This document shows positions 8,910-17,517 of a stretch of DNA of 64,000 nt, one piece after another. This DNA is from Pseudodesulfovibrio hydrargyri (GTDB lineage Bacteria; Desulfobacterota; Desulfovibrionia; Desulfovibrionales; Desulfovibrionaceae), in contig NZ_LKAQ01000001.1 in the NCBI RefSeq assembly GCF_001874525.1, positions 620,001 through 684,000 of the forward strand. The letters run 5' to 3'. Each line of letters begins with the position of its first letter. Within the stretch, counting starts at the first letter, position 1. Below the pieces are notes generated by a model. That model made no database searches. It had not been told where the DNA came from and saw only the letters and a list, made by a program, of their open reading frames with translations. Both the position numbers and the translations under genes were made by a program.

Positions 8910-11117
8910 ATGGCCGCAGACAGAGAGACACGCCCGAACCGGCACGTCGTCCGACAGCGCCACTCACCCGAGCCCCGCTTGCGGGTCCGCAACACGCGGC
9001 CTCTCATCCCGGTCCTGCTCGCCTGCCTCCTGCTGGCGGCCACGGGGCAAGCCCTTGCAACGCCCGATCCGTCCCTCCGTCTGACGCTCGAGGAAACCGC
9101 CTGGCTCGAAGCCAACAAGGACGCCATCCGCTACGGCCCCAATCCCTCCTGGCCGCCGGGCGACTACATGGAGGACGGGCGGCACAAGGGGATCGTCTCC
9201 GACTACATCGGAATATTCGAGGAAAGGCTCGGCGTCCGCTTCCAGCGCGTCTACTACGACAGCTGGGGCCCCTACTACCACGGGTTGATGACCGGCGAGT
9301 ACGATCTGGTGGGTGCGTGCCAGAAGACCGAGGAGCGCGAAAAGGTGCTCGCCTTCACCCAGCCCTTCCTGAAGACCCGGCTGGTCATCCTGACCCGGAC
9401 CAAGAGCCCGCGCATGAAATCCCTGGACCAGCTCAACTCCATGACCCTGGCCGGAATCGAAGGGTATTCCAGCCTGGACTACGTGAAACGGCACTATCCC
9501 GGGGCCAGGATCGTCAACTGCGGCGACGACCTGACCGTTCTGCTCAAGGTCTCGGCGGGCGCGGCCCAGGGCGCGATCGTGGACTACATGATGGCCAGCT
9601 ACCTGATCGAGAAATACGGCATCACCAATCTCCGCTACGACGCGGAACTCGATTTCCACTGGGACCTGCGGTTCGCGGTGAACAGATCCAAGGCCCCGCT
9701 CCGGTCGATCCTGGACAAGGTCCTCAACACCATCGGCGAGAAGCAGCGCCAAGCCATCTACAACAAGTGGGTGACCCTCAACCTGGAGCGCAAGCCGGGC
9801 TTCTTCGAGCGCAATCTGAAGGGCATCGCCGCCATCTTCCTGACGGTCCTGCTCCTCCTGGTCGGGGTGATCCTCTTCAACCACTCCCTGCGGCGTCAGG
9901 TCGCGGCGCGCACCTGGGAGTTGCGGCGCAACGAACGGAGGCTGAAGGACGCCAAGGAGGCGGCCGAAGCCGCCAACGAGGCCAAATCCGCGTTTCTGGC
10001 CAACATGAGCCACGAAATCCGCACGCCGCTCAACGGCATCGTGGGCATGCTCCAGCTCATGGAGATGACCCCGCTGGACGACGAACAGGCGGAGTACGTG
10101 GGCACGGCCATCCTGTCCAGCAACCGGCTGACCCGGCTGCTCTCCGACATCCTCGACCTGTCCAGGGTGGAGGCGGGGCATATCGCCATGGTCCGCGACC
10201 CCTTTGATCTGCAAGACGCCATGGACGCCATTGCCCAGCTCTTCGGCCCGAGCGCCAGGGAGAAGGGGCTGGACTTCCGGGTGCGCGTGCACCCGGGCAT
10301 TCCCGCCGAACTGCTCGGCGACGCCCCCCGCCTGCAGCAGGTGCTCAGCAACATCGTGGGCAACGCCATCAAGTTCACCGACCGGGGGGCCGTGGAGGTG
10401 GACGCCATGCCCATGCCGGGAGCGGGGCCGGACGAGCGCCGCGTGCTGTTCACGGTCTCGGACACGGGAATCGGCATCGGCGACCAGGCGCTGGCGGCCC
10501 TTTTCACCCCGTTCACTCAGACCGACTCCAGTTTTTCCCGCCAATACCAGGGGGCCGGGCTGGGGCTGGCCATAACCAAACGCCTGACCGGGCTCATGGG
10601 CGGGACGATCGGCGTGGAAAGCAACGAGGGGCTGGGAACGACGTTCTACATCAACATCCCGTTCGGCCTGGCCGACCACGCCCCGGACACTGCGCCCGAG
10701 GCCGTACGGCCCGCCGGAGATAGCGAGGCTGCCTCCCCGCTCAAGGTGCTGGTCGTGGAGGACGATCCGGTCAACATGATCGCCGCCAACAAACTCGTCA
10801 AGCGGCTGGGGCACGAGGCCGTGGCCGCCATGGACGGGCAAAAGGCCCTGGACGCCCTGCGCGAGCATCCCTTCGACCTGGTTCTGATGGACGTGCAGAT
10901 GCCGGTCATGGACGGCGTGGAGACCACCAGGCGCATCCGGGACGGCGAGGCGGGCGAGGCGAACAAGTCCATCCCGATCATCGCCATGACGGCCTACGCC
11001 ATGCTGGGCGACAAGGAAAGGTTCCTGGCCGCGGGCATGGACGACTATCTGGCCAAACCCGTGGACATGGAAGACCTGCAGACCGCGCTGGCCAGGACGG
11101 CCCAAACATCGCACTAG
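8910..11117 (+). CDS. Hybrid sensor histidine kinase with periplasmic solute-binding domain
   Basis: 735 residues from ATG 8910; a longer frame opens at TTG 8811, so the start is uncertain. After an N-terminal hydrophobic segment (about 30-50) comes a bacterial extracellular solute-binding domain type 3 (about 62-292: [20 protein letters not shown], then [12 protein letters not shown]), a membrane helix (305-324), HisKA with His368 in [12 protein letters not shown], an HATPase domain (N-box NAIKFTD, then DTGIGIG and GAGLGLAI) and a C-terminal receiver with [12 protein letters not shown]. Such BvgS/EvgS-like kinases sense small molecules, often amino acids, in the periplasm. No cognate regulator is adjacent; the receiver at 7635 is 0.9 kb upstream. 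Confidence 0.88.
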   Translation: MAADRETRPNRHVVRQRHSPEPRLRVRNTRPLIPVLLACLLLAATGQALATPDPSLRLTLEETAWLEANKDAIRYGPNPSWPPGDYMEDGRHKGIVSDYIGIFEERLGVRFQRVYYDSWGPYYHGLMTGEYDLVGACQKTEEREKVLAFTQPFLKTRLVILTRTKSPRMKSLDQLNSMTLAGIEGYSSLDYVKRHYPGARIVNCGDDLTVLLKVSAGAAQGAIVDYMMASYLIEKYGITNLRYDAELDFHWDLRFAVNRSKAPLRSILDKVLNTIGEKQRQAIYNKWVTLNLERKPGFFERNLKGIAAIFLTVLLLLVGVILFNHSLRRQVAARTWELRRNERRLKDAKEAAEAANEAKSAFLANMSHEIRTPLNGIVGMLQLMEMTPLDDEQAEYVGTAILSSNRLTRLLSDILDLSRVEAGHIAMVRDPFDLQDAMDAIAQLFGPSAREKGLDFRVRVHPGIPAELLGDAPRLQQVLSNIVGNAIKFTDRGAVEVDAMPMPGAGPDERRVLFTVSDTGIGIGDQALAALFTPFTQTDSSFSRQYQGAGLGLAITKRLTGLMGGTIGVESNEGLGTTFYINIPFGLADHAPDTAPEAVRPAGDSEAASPLKVLVVEDDPVNMIAANKLVKRLGHEAVAAMDGQKALDALREHPFDLVLMDVQMPVMDGVETTRRIRDGEAGEANKSIPIIAMTAYAMLGDKERFLAAGMDDYLAKPVDMEDLQTALARTAQTSH

Positions 11118-11119
11118 CT

Positions 11120-11140
11120 CGCGGCGCGCCCTGCGCCGCG
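11120..11140. terminator. Hairpin between convergent genes
   Basis: A perfect 8-bp GC stem, CGCGGCGC/GCGCCGCG, with loop GCCCT fills the 23 bases between the convergent stops of the hybrid kinase and the acyl-CoA synthetase. No T-run follows on either strand, so termination would need Rho or be inefficient. Confidence 0.45.
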
Positions 11141-13012
11141 CTACTGGTCGGTGTACAAAAACCGCTTGATCTTCTGGGTGGGCGTCTTCTCGAAGGGCTC
11201 GGTCTGTTCGACCACGCGGTTGAGCCGGGCAAAGGAGGAGACCTTGGAATTGACGTCCTGGTGGATGCCGTCGAGGATTTTGCGCACGCGCTCGCGGACC
11301 TCGGACTCGATCATCTTCTTGACGTCGAACTGCTCGTCCAGGGCCTCGTAGTTGAGGTGGATGCGGGCCACCAGCCTGCCGCCGGACTCGTGGACCAGGG
11401 ATTCCTGGACATAGTCGTTGGCGTTGATGATGGACTCCACCTCTTCGGGATAGATGTTCTCGCCGCTGGGGCCGATGACCACGTTCTTGAGCCGTCCCTT
11501 GAGGATCAGGTAGCCATCCTCGAACTTGCCCAGATCGCCGGTCCTGAGCCAGCCGTCCTCGGTGAAGGTCCCGGCCGTGTCGTTGGGGGCCTTGTGGTAG
11601 CCGACCATGATGTTCGGGCCCTTGGCCAGGATCTCGCCCTCCCCGGTCTCGGGGTCGGGGTCGTCGATCTTGAGCTCCACGCCCGGAACGGCCGGGCCGA
11701 TGGCCTTGAACCGCTGGTCGTCCGTGTTGATCCCGGCCAGCAGGGGCGCGGACTCGGTCATGCCGTACCCCTTGGCGTAGGGTACTTTGGCGTCGATCAG
11801 GAAAAGCTCCACCTCCGGGGCCAGGGGGGCCCCGCCGATGCACAGGCAGCGCAGGTCGCCGCCGAACGCCTCGATGAGCTTTTTGCCCGCCACCTGGGAG
11901 AGCTTGCGCCGGGTCACGCCGATCTTCATCAGCCCGCGCGTCACGCCCGAGCCGGTCAGCTTCTTCTTGATCCGGCTCTTGTAAATTTTCTCGATGATCA
12001 GCGGAACCACGTTCATGACCGTGGGCTTGACCTTCTGCATGGCGGGCAGCAGGGTCTTGGGAGTCGGCGGCTTCTGCAGGTAAAAGACCGAACTGCCGGA
12101 CAGAATGGGGATGAGCAGCCCCACGGTGCACTCGTAGGTGTGAGCCATGGGCAGCACGGACAGGAACCGGTCGGTCTCGAAGACCGGGATGGTGTTGACC
12201 CCGGAAATACAGTTCTGGACCAGGTTGCGGTGGGTCAGGACCACGCCCTTGGAGTGGCCGGTGGTGCCCGAGGTGTACAGGATGGCGGCCACGTGGTCGT
12301 CGGTCAGTTCGAACGGCTTGCCGGTCTTCCAGTCGATGAACCGGCGGGCCGAGGCGCTGAACCATTCCACGGTTTCCTTGACCGTCTCCTTGTAGGAGTC
12401 GGAGAACCGGCCCATCTTCTCCCGCGCGCTGTCGCTGAACTTGTGCATCTTCTCCCTGGCGGAGTCGGACAGTTTGTCCCGGGCTGCCTCGCCCAGGTGC
12501 TCCACCCGCTCGCGGGCCGCCTCGGCGAACTGCTCGATGCGCTCGCCAGCGTTTTCCAGGGCCTCGCGGTAGGTCGTCCGCGTGCCCTCCCCATCCTCCA
12601 TGGAGAAGTCGTCCATGACCATGACGGTCTCGAGGCTGGGGATGTTCTCGCCCTCGACCTTGTCCATGTAGCGGCGCGAGGCCACGACCATCCTTGCCTC
12701 GGAGTGGCGCAGGATGTGATGCACCGAACTGGGGTGAAACTCCTGCAGGATGGGCACCACGATGGCCCCCATGGAGGTCACGGCAAAGTAGGCGATGGCC
12801 CAGTTGGGCATATTCTCGCCGATCAGGGCGACCTTGTCCTCGGGCTTGATGCCGATGCCGCGCAGGACGGTTTGCAGTTCTTCCACGAGCAGACCGAACC
12901 GGGCGTAAGTCATGGGCTCGCCGTCCACAAAGGACAGGGCGACGCGGTCCGGGAACCGCTCCACGGAACGGTTCAGCAAATCCTTCAAGGTCATGTCGGC
13001 AGTCTCGCTCAC
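11141..13012 (-). CDS. AMP-forming long-chain acyl-CoA synthetase with inserted 11-residue repeats
   Basis: 623 residues if it starts at GTG 13012, preceded by GGGGAGG; ATG 12994 is the alternative. It belongs to the ANL adenylating family: P-loop YTSGTTGHSKGV (about 246-257), GYGMTES, the DGWLRTGD motif and a C-terminal catalytic lysine region near TPTQKIKRF. It should activate fatty acids to acyl-CoA, feeding beta-oxidation or phospholipid synthesis. Between the N-terminal lobe and the P-loop (residues 158-228) lies a Lys/Glu/Ala/Ser-rich amphipathic insert with a clear 11-residue period, not usual for the family. The acyl-CoA dehydrogenase/ETF genes lie 15 kb away. Confidence 0.88.
   Translation of the reverse strand: MSETADMTLKDLLNRSVERFPDRVALSFVDGEPMTYARFGLLVEELQTVLRGIGIKPEDKVALIGENMPNWAIAYFAVTSMGAIVVPILQEFHPSSVHHILRHSEARMVVASRRYMDKVEGENIPSLETVMVMDDFSMEDGEGTRTTYREALENAGERIEQFAEAARERVEHLGEAARDKLSDSAREKMHKFSDSAREKMGRFSDSYKETVKETVEWFSASARRFIDWKTGKPFELTDDHVAAILYTSGTTGHSKGVVLTHRNLVQNCISGVNTIPVFETDRFLSVLPMAHTYECTVGLLIPILSGSSVFYLQKPPTPKTLLPAMQKVKPTVMNVVPLIIEKIYKSRIKKKLTGSGVTRGLMKIGVTRRKLSQVAGKKLIEAFGGDLRCLCIGGAPLAPEVELFLIDAKVPYAKGYGMTESAPLLAGINTDDQRFKAIGPAVPGVELKIDDPDPETGEGEILAKGPNIMVGYHKAPNDTAGTFTEDGWLRTGDLGKFEDGYLILKGRLKNVVIGPSGENIYPEEVESIINANDYVQESLVHESGGRLVARIHLNYEALDEQFDVKKMIESEVRERVRKILDGIHQDVNSKVSSFARLNRVVEQTEPFEKTPTQKIKRFLYTDQ
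12329..12541 (-). repeat. Protein-level 11-mer amphipathic repeats inside the acyl-CoA synthetase
   Basis: Residues 158-228 divide into units of 11: RIEQFAEAARE, RVEHLGEAARD, KLSDSAREKMH, KFSDSAREKMG, RFSDSYKETVK, ETVEWFSASAR, then RFIDW. Each unit begins with a basic or charged residue and a hydrophobic residue, and SDSAREKM recurs. An 11-residue period is typical of long lipid-binding helices such as LEA proteins, apolipoproteins and synucleins. Confidence 0.8.
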
Positions 13013-13152
13013 ACACCCTCCCCGATGATCATGAGACAAAAGCGGGCCCCCGCGGCACGCCAACATGGCATATCACGTTACGGGAGCGCGTCAAGCGCGG
13101 GATGGGGGCAACGGCCGGACAGCCGGGATTGACCGGGCGAAGCGGGCCGGTG

Positions 13153-13842
13153 TCAGCCCAGGGCGATCTCCACCACCCTCTCGGCGTGAATGCGGCAGGT
13201 GTCCAGGGTGGGCACACCGGTGTCGCCGGGACGGACGAGCAGGCCGATCTCGGTGCAGCCAAGGACCACCGCCTCGGCCCCCCGGGCGGCCAGCCCGTCG
13301 ATGATGCGCACGAACTCGGTGCGGGAGCCGTCCAGGAACAACCCCTTGCACATTTCGTCGAAGATGACCCGGTCCACCAGCTTGCGGTCCTCGGCTTCGG
13401 GCACCAGGACCTCGAAGCCATGGCCCCTGAGGCGGCCCACGTAGAAGTCGTCCTCCATGGTCAGGGCGGTCCCGAGCAGGGCCACCCGGGAGAAGCCGCC
13501 CGCGCGGGCCGCCTCGGCCGTGGCGTCGGCGATGTGGACGAGCGGCACGGAGACCGCCGCCTCCACCTCCGGGGCCACCTTGTGCATGGTGTTGGTGCCG
13601 ATGACCATGAGTTCGGCCCCGGCCCGTTCCAGTGCGCGGGACGCGTCGGCCAATTGGCCGCCCACGGCCGCCCAGTCGTCCGCTCGCATCAGTTCGCGCA
13701 AGGGGGCGAAGTCCACGGAGTTCATGAGGATGCGGGCCGAGTGCAGGCCGCCCAGGCGCGCCTTCACGGCCTCGTTCATGATCCGGTAATATTCCAGGGA
13801 GGATTCCCAACTCATGCCGCCGATCAGTCCGATGGTCTTCAT
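13153..13842 (-). CDS. Aspartate/glutamate-family amino acid racemase (YgeA-like)
   Basis: 229 residues from ATG 13842. It is a PLP-independent racemase of the Asp/Glu racemase family, with the N-terminal signature IGLIGGMSWESS. The two-base catalytic site is Thr83 (IGTNTMHK) and Cys196 (LGCTEIG) rather than two Cys. From memory, the same Thr/Cys pair occurs in E. coli YgeA (L-Asp/Glu or broad-specificity racemase). It is the last gene of a minus-strand operon, 9 bases after azlD, and so should be coexpressed with the AzlCD amino-acid exporter. Together they suggest handling or export of D- or L-amino acids. Confidence 0.85.
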   Translation of the reverse strand: MKTIGLIGGMSWESSLEYYRIMNEAVKARLGGLHSARILMNSVDFAPLRELMRADDWAAVGGQLADASRALERAGAELMVIGTNTMHKVAPEVEAAVSVPLVHIADATAEAARAGGFSRVALLGTALTMEDDFYVGRLRGHGFEVLVPEAEDRKLVDRVIFDEMCKGLFLDGSRTEFVRIIDGLAARGAEAVVLGCTEIGLLVRPGDTGVPTLDTCRIHAERVVEIALG

Positions 13843-13851
13843 GATCCGCTC

Positions 13852-14178
13852 CTATCCGATGAAATGACGGCCCGCGGCCACGAGGGCCATGCCCAGGGCC
13901 ACGGTGCCGAAAAAGGACCTGGTCCGCCAGGCCAGGATGAAGGCCGGGACGGCCGCCCACAGAAAGTAGTTGTCCGGGGAAACGTCCACACCGCCGTCCT
14001 TGAGCAGCAAGGCCGGGAAGAGCATGGACGCGAGCACGGCGGCCGGAACATAGGACAGCCAGCGGACCACGGGTTCGGGCAGGGTCCGGGAGGCCAATGC
14101 AACCAGCGGCACCATGCGCGGTATGTAGGTCACGGCGAGCATGCCGACGATGGTCAAAAAGACTATTTTCTGGTCCAT
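13852..14178 (-). CDS. azlD: AzlD-type branched-chain amino acid exporter subunit
   Basis: 108 residues from ATG 14178, overlapping the end of azlC by 16 bases, which suggests translational coupling. It is a small membrane protein with about four hydrophobic segments (IVFLTIVGMLAVTYIPRMVP, the LSYVPAAVLASMLFPALLL region, FLWAAVPAFILAW and a C-terminal helix). The TYIPRMVP motif and size are typical of AzlD/YgaH. It pairs with AzlC to form the LIV-E exporter for leucine, isoleucine, valine and analogues. The racemase follows after 9 bases. Confidence 0.88.
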   Translation of the reverse strand: MDQKIVFLTIVGMLAVTYIPRMVPLVALASRTLPEPVVRWLSYVPAAVLASMLFPALLLKDGGVDVSPDNYFLWAAVPAFILAWRTRSFFGTVALGMALVAAGRHFIG

Positions 14179-14873
14179 GATTCCACTCCCGCGCCAAAGG
14201 TTGCGCCGATGACCGTGGCCAGGATGACCGACCACTGGTCCGCCCCGGCCTGGTTCAGAACAAGGGCGAGCAACCCGCTGAACCCGGCCACCAGGACGTG
14301 CAGACCGTTCTTCATCTGCATGACCAGGAGCGCGATGAACATGGCGGGCAGGGCGTAGTCGATGCCCAGCGGCTCCACGCTCGGGATGGACGCCCCGGCG
14401 AAATAGCCCGCGAACGAGGCCAGCACCCAGGATATCTGGGCCAGGCCGTTGATGCCGAAACAGGTAGTCTTGTTCAGGTCGCCGCGCGCGAAACGCACCG
14501 AGTGCACGGCGAACGACTCGTCCGTGATCTCGTAGGCGAACAGGGCCAGTTCCCATTTGTTCCAGCTTTTCAGGTTCGGGGCGAGCGACGCGCTCATGAG
14601 CAGGTGGCGCAGATTGACCACGAAGGTGGTGGCGATGATCGATACCGGATTCAACCCGGCCGCGAACATGGCCACGGCGATGAGCTGGGCGGAACCGGCG
14701 TAGACCAGGACCGACATGAGCACGGTGTTGAGCAGGGAAAGCCCGGCCTGCTGGGCCAGAACCCCGTAGGCCGCGCCCACGGGCAGGTAGCCCATGACGA
14801 TGGGCGCCACCTGCCGGGCGGCGGCCATCATGGGGGAACCGGACTGCTCTCCGGCAAGGGCTTTGGTGGTCAT
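14163..14873 (-). CDS. azlC: AzlC-type branched-chain amino acid exporter subunit
   Basis: 236 residues from ATG 14873. It is a polytopic inner-membrane protein: GYLPVGAAYGVLAQQAG, VYAGSAQLIAVAMF and NLRHLLMSASLAP are characteristic AzlC/YgaZ motifs. It is the first gene of the azlC-azlD-racemase operon, divergent from a MocR regulator 139 bases away. The family exports branched-chain amino acids (azaleucine resistance in Bacillus). Regulation by the divergent MocR protein is likely from the arrangement and the repeated half-sites between them. Confidence 0.9.
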   Translation of the reverse strand: MTTKALAGEQSGSPMMAAARQVAPIVMGYLPVGAAYGVLAQQAGLSLLNTVLMSVLVYAGSAQLIAVAMFAAGLNPVSIIATTFVVNLRHLLMSASLAPNLKSWNKWELALFAYEITDESFAVHSVRFARGDLNKTTCFGINGLAQISWVLASFAGYFAGASIPSVEPLGIDYALPAMFIALLVMQMKNGLHVLVAGFSGLLALVLNQAGADQWSVILATVIGATFGAGVESWTRK

Positions 14874-14921
14874 GAACAGCCTCTCTCCAAACGGTTTTCA
14901 GGCCATGGCCCGGTTAATCTG

Positions 14922-14974
14922 CTGTATCCGTGCCTTGCAGTAAAGCCGATTTTCTGTAATCGGTACAGATACAG
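14922..14974. promoter_or_regulatory. Repeated CTGTA/TACAG half-sites, candidate MocR operator
   Basis: The azlC-mocR intergenic region holds CTGTATC (14922-14928), a perfect CTGTA-N5-TACAG palindrome (14954-14968) and an overlapping tandem TACAG (14970-14974). The outer CTGTATC and GATACAG (14968-14974) are also mutually inverted. MocR regulators commonly bind spaced direct or inverted half-sites in such divergent regions. Confidence 0.5.
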
Positions 14975-15012
14975 TTCAAACAAAAAGCATACGAAACAGA
15001 TTCAGGTGAACC

Positions 15013-16437
15013 ATGGAGACATACCGTTACCGGAACGTGGAGAAGAACGTCATGTCCATGATCGACGCGGGCGCGCTCGGGCTGGGCGACAAGCTTCCCT
15101 CCCTGCGCTCCCTGAGCGCCAAGCTCGGGGTGTCCGTTTCCACGGTCAACCAGGCGTACCTGGAACTCGAACGCAAGGGTGTCATCGAAGCCCGGCCCCG
15201 ATCCGGATTCTTCGTGCGCCGCGAATCCAAGCGGCTGCCGCGCACCGAGACCGCGCCCGCGCCCCTGGCCCAGCCCAGGCCGGTGACCCGCATAGGGTTG
15301 ATACAGAGCGTGCTCGAATCCGTGGGCGCGGCGGACCGCGTGGCGCTGGACGTCATAGCGCCCGGCCCCCAGCGCATGCCCCTGCGCGAGCTCGGACGGA
15401 TAACGGCGGCCATGGTCCGGGCCGAGCCCGAGCGGGCCATGGGTTACGCGCCCATCCCCGGCGACCAAAAGCTCATTCACCAGATCGCCTACCGTTCCAT
15501 GGAGTTCGGCATCCCGGCCGACCCCGACGACCCGCTGATCACCGCCGGATGCCTGGAGGCCCTGTACATCTCCCTGCGCTCCACCTGCCGCATGGGCGAC
15601 ACCGTGCTCATCCAGTCGCCCACCTATTACTGCTTCCTGCAACTGCTCGAGACCCTGGGGCTGCGCGCCGTGGAGGTGCCGTCCGACCCGGACCACGGGG
15701 TCGCGCCCGAGGAGTTGGCCCGGGCGCTCAAGACCTTCGACATCGCGGCCTGCGTGTTCGCGCCCAACTTCAACAACCCGGATTCCAGCCTGACCCCGGA
15801 CGAGGCCAAGGAGGAGATCGTGGCCATGCTGGCCAGACGCGACATCCCCCTGGTGGAGGACGACGTGTACACGGACCTGCACTTCGGCCCCAAGCGGCCG
15901 GGGACTTACAAGCAGTTCGACCAAAAGGGGCTGGTCCTGCTCTGCTCCTCCTTTTCCAAGACCATAGCGCCGGGCTTCCGAGTGGGCTGGATGCTGCCCG
16001 GCCGGTACCGCCAGAAGGCGCTTGAGATCAAGGCCACCACCAACGTGTCCAGCTCCTCCCCGGCCCAGATGGCCATCGCCGAATACCTGCGCCAGGGCCG
16101 CATGGAGCGCCACCTCAAGAAGCTGCGCACCGACCTGGAGCGGCAGATGGACACCATGCAGCTCCACCTGGGCCGCCATTTCCCGGCCGGGACCCGGGTG
16201 ACCCACCCGGTGGGCGGCGCGGTCCTCTGGCTGGAGCTGCCCAAGTCCGTGGACTCGGTGGAGCTGTTCTTCCAGGCCCGGGCCGAGGGCGTGGGCATAG
16301 CGCCCGGAGCCATCTTCTCCACCCAGGACAAGTTTTCCAACTATATCCGTCTGAGCTGCGGCTACCCGTGGACCGATGATCTGGAACGGGGCGTGCGCAC
16401 CCTGGGCAGGCTGGCCGGGTCCATGTGCCGCCCCTGA
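15013..16437 (+). CDS. MocR-family regulator (GntR helix-turn-helix fused to aminotransferase fold)
   Basis: 474 residues from ATG 15013. Residues 1-75 form a GntR winged helix (LPSLRSLSAKLGVSVSTVNQ, then YLELERKGVIEARPRSGFFV); a linker leads to a fold-type I aminotransferase-like domain (about 110-470). The PLP-binding lysine is in LLCSSFSKTIAPGFRVGW, preceded by FAPNFNNPDSS and EDDVYTDLHFG. MocR proteins use bound PLP, or its adduct with an amino acid, as an effector. It faces azlC-azlD-racemase and probably controls them according to amino acid levels. The half-sites at 14922-14974 are candidate binding sites. Confidence 0.9.
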   Translation: METYRYRNVEKNVMSMIDAGALGLGDKLPSLRSLSAKLGVSVSTVNQAYLELERKGVIEARPRSGFFVRRESKRLPRTETAPAPLAQPRPVTRIGLIQSVLESVGAADRVALDVIAPGPQRMPLRELGRITAAMVRAEPERAMGYAPIPGDQKLIHQIAYRSMEFGIPADPDDPLITAGCLEALYISLRSTCRMGDTVLIQSPTYYCFLQLLETLGLRAVEVPSDPDHGVAPEELARALKTFDIAACVFAPNFNNPDSSLTPDEAKEEIVAMLARRDIPLVEDDVYTDLHFGPKRPGTYKQFDQKGLVLLCSSFSKTIAPGFRVGWMLPGRYRQKALEIKATTNVSSSSPAQMAIAEYLRQGRMERHLKKLRTDLERQMDTMQLHLGRHFPAGTRVTHPVGGAVLWLELPKSVDSVELFFQARAEGVGIAPGAIFSTQDKFSNYIRLSCGYPWTDDLERGVRTLGRLAGSMCRP

Positions 16438-16518
16438 TCGGGGCCATCACCATTTCCGACTTTACCCGGTCCGCGTCCCCGAGTATCTTCTCGCTCCGAC
16501 ACCCGGAGAGAGGACCCC

Positions 16519-17442
16519 ATGCCCCCAATCGATCCCAAGCAGAAAACCTACGGCTTTGCCGCCGCCCTGGCCGCCTTCTTCGGCTGGGGACTCCTTCCTG
16601 TCTACTGGAAGGCCCTGATCACCGTGAATCCCTTCGAGATCCTCTGCCACAGGGTGGTCTGGTCCCTGATCTTCATCGCGATCATCCTGACCCTGCGCCG
16701 GGGATGGCGCGAGACCCTCGTGCCGCTCAGATCCAGGCGCGACCTGCTCATCCTGACCGCCAGTTCGCTGATGATCGGGTTCAACTGGCTGCTGTACATC
16801 TGGGCCGTGAACAACGACCACGTCCTGGACACCAGCCTGGGCTACTACATCAATCCCCTGGTCAACGTCCTGCTCGGCTTCGTCTTCCTCCGCGAACGGC
16901 TGCGTCCGCTCCAGATGATCGCCATCGGCCTGGCCGCCCTGGGAGTGGTCAACTCCGTGGTCGCCCAGGGCCAGCTTCCCTGGATATCCCTGGCCCTGGC
17001 GATCAGCTTCGGCCTGTACGGGCTGTTGCGCAAAATCGCCTCGGTGGAGTCCCTGCCCGGCCTGTTCCTCGAAACAATGGTCCTGGGCCCCTTTGCCCTG
17101 GGCTACATCCTCTGGCTCCAGGCCCACGGGGCGTCCGCCCTGTTCCACCAGGGGCTCGACGTGGACCTGCTGCTCGTGGGCGCGGGCGTGGCCACGGCCT
17201 CGCCGCTCATCGGCTTTGCCTACGGCGCCCGGCGGCTGCAGCTGACCACCCTGGGCCTGCTCCAGTACCTGGCCCCGTCCATCGCCTTCCTGCTCGGCGT
17301 GTTCGTCTACCGGGAGCCATTCAACGCCAGCCACCTGCTGACCTTTGCCCTGATCTGGTCCGGCCTGGCCGTGTACACCGCGGAATCGGTCATGACCATG
17401 CGCGCCCAGCGCCGCCTGGCCGGGGCCAGACCCGCGGCCTGA
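16519..17442 (+). CDS. rarD: RarD-type EamA/DMT family transporter
   Basis: 307 residues from ATG 16519, preceded by GGAGAGAGGA. It has ten predicted membrane segments in two EamA repeats. The N-terminal GFAAALAAFFGWGLLPVYWK and the HRVVWSL and NWLLYIWAVNNDHVLD motifs are diagnostic of RarD. The substrate of RarD is not established; relatives export amino acids or metabolites. It lies 76 bases upstream of arsR-hgcAB on the same strand, but a good promoter between them suggests separate transcription. Confidence 0.9.
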   Translation: MPPIDPKQKTYGFAAALAAFFGWGLLPVYWKALITVNPFEILCHRVVWSLIFIAIILTLRRGWRETLVPLRSRRDLLILTASSLMIGFNWLLYIWAVNNDHVLDTSLGYYINPLVNVLLGFVFLRERLRPLQMIAIGLAALGVVNSVVAQGQLPWISLALAISFGLYGLLRKIASVESLPGLFLETMVLGPFALGYILWLQAHGASALFHQGLDVDLLLVGAGVATASPLIGFAYGARRLQLTTLGLLQYLAPSIAFLLGVFVYREPFNASHLLTFALIWSGLAVYTAESVMTMRAQRRLAGARPAA

Positions 17443-17457
17443 ACTATCGGACAACCG

Positions 17458-17486
17458 TTGACAATCACATGGCTATCGTCTATCGT
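17458..17486 (+). promoter_or_regulatory. Sigma70-type promoter of arsR-hgcA-hgcB
   Basis: TTGACA (17458-17463) is a perfect -35 hexamer. Seventeen bases later TATCGT (17481-17486) serves as -10 (4 of 6 consensus, including the key first A). Transcription would start near 17493, about 25 bases before the arsR ATG, which has GGAGG at 17509-17513. Confidence 0.6.
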
Positions 17487-17498
17487 CGATTTACGATA
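17474..17498 (+). promoter_or_regulatory. Candidate ArsR operator overlapping the -10 element
   Basis: TATCGT-CGATTT-ACGATA is a perfect 6-bp inverted repeat (17481-17498) and is preceded by a direct copy TATCGTC (17474-17480). It covers the -10 hexamer and the likely start site. ArsR-family repressors typically bind such dyads and release DNA on metal(loid) or redox signals, so this is probably the autoregulatory site. Confidence 0.6.
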
Positions 17499-17517
17499 AT
17501 GCAACCCCGGAGGCGCC

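Noticed and set aside
8964..13016. 1350-codon minus-strand frame covering the hybrid kinase and the synthetase
   Set aside because: It runs antisense to one real gene and out of frame with another; composition is shadow-like and no domain is visible.
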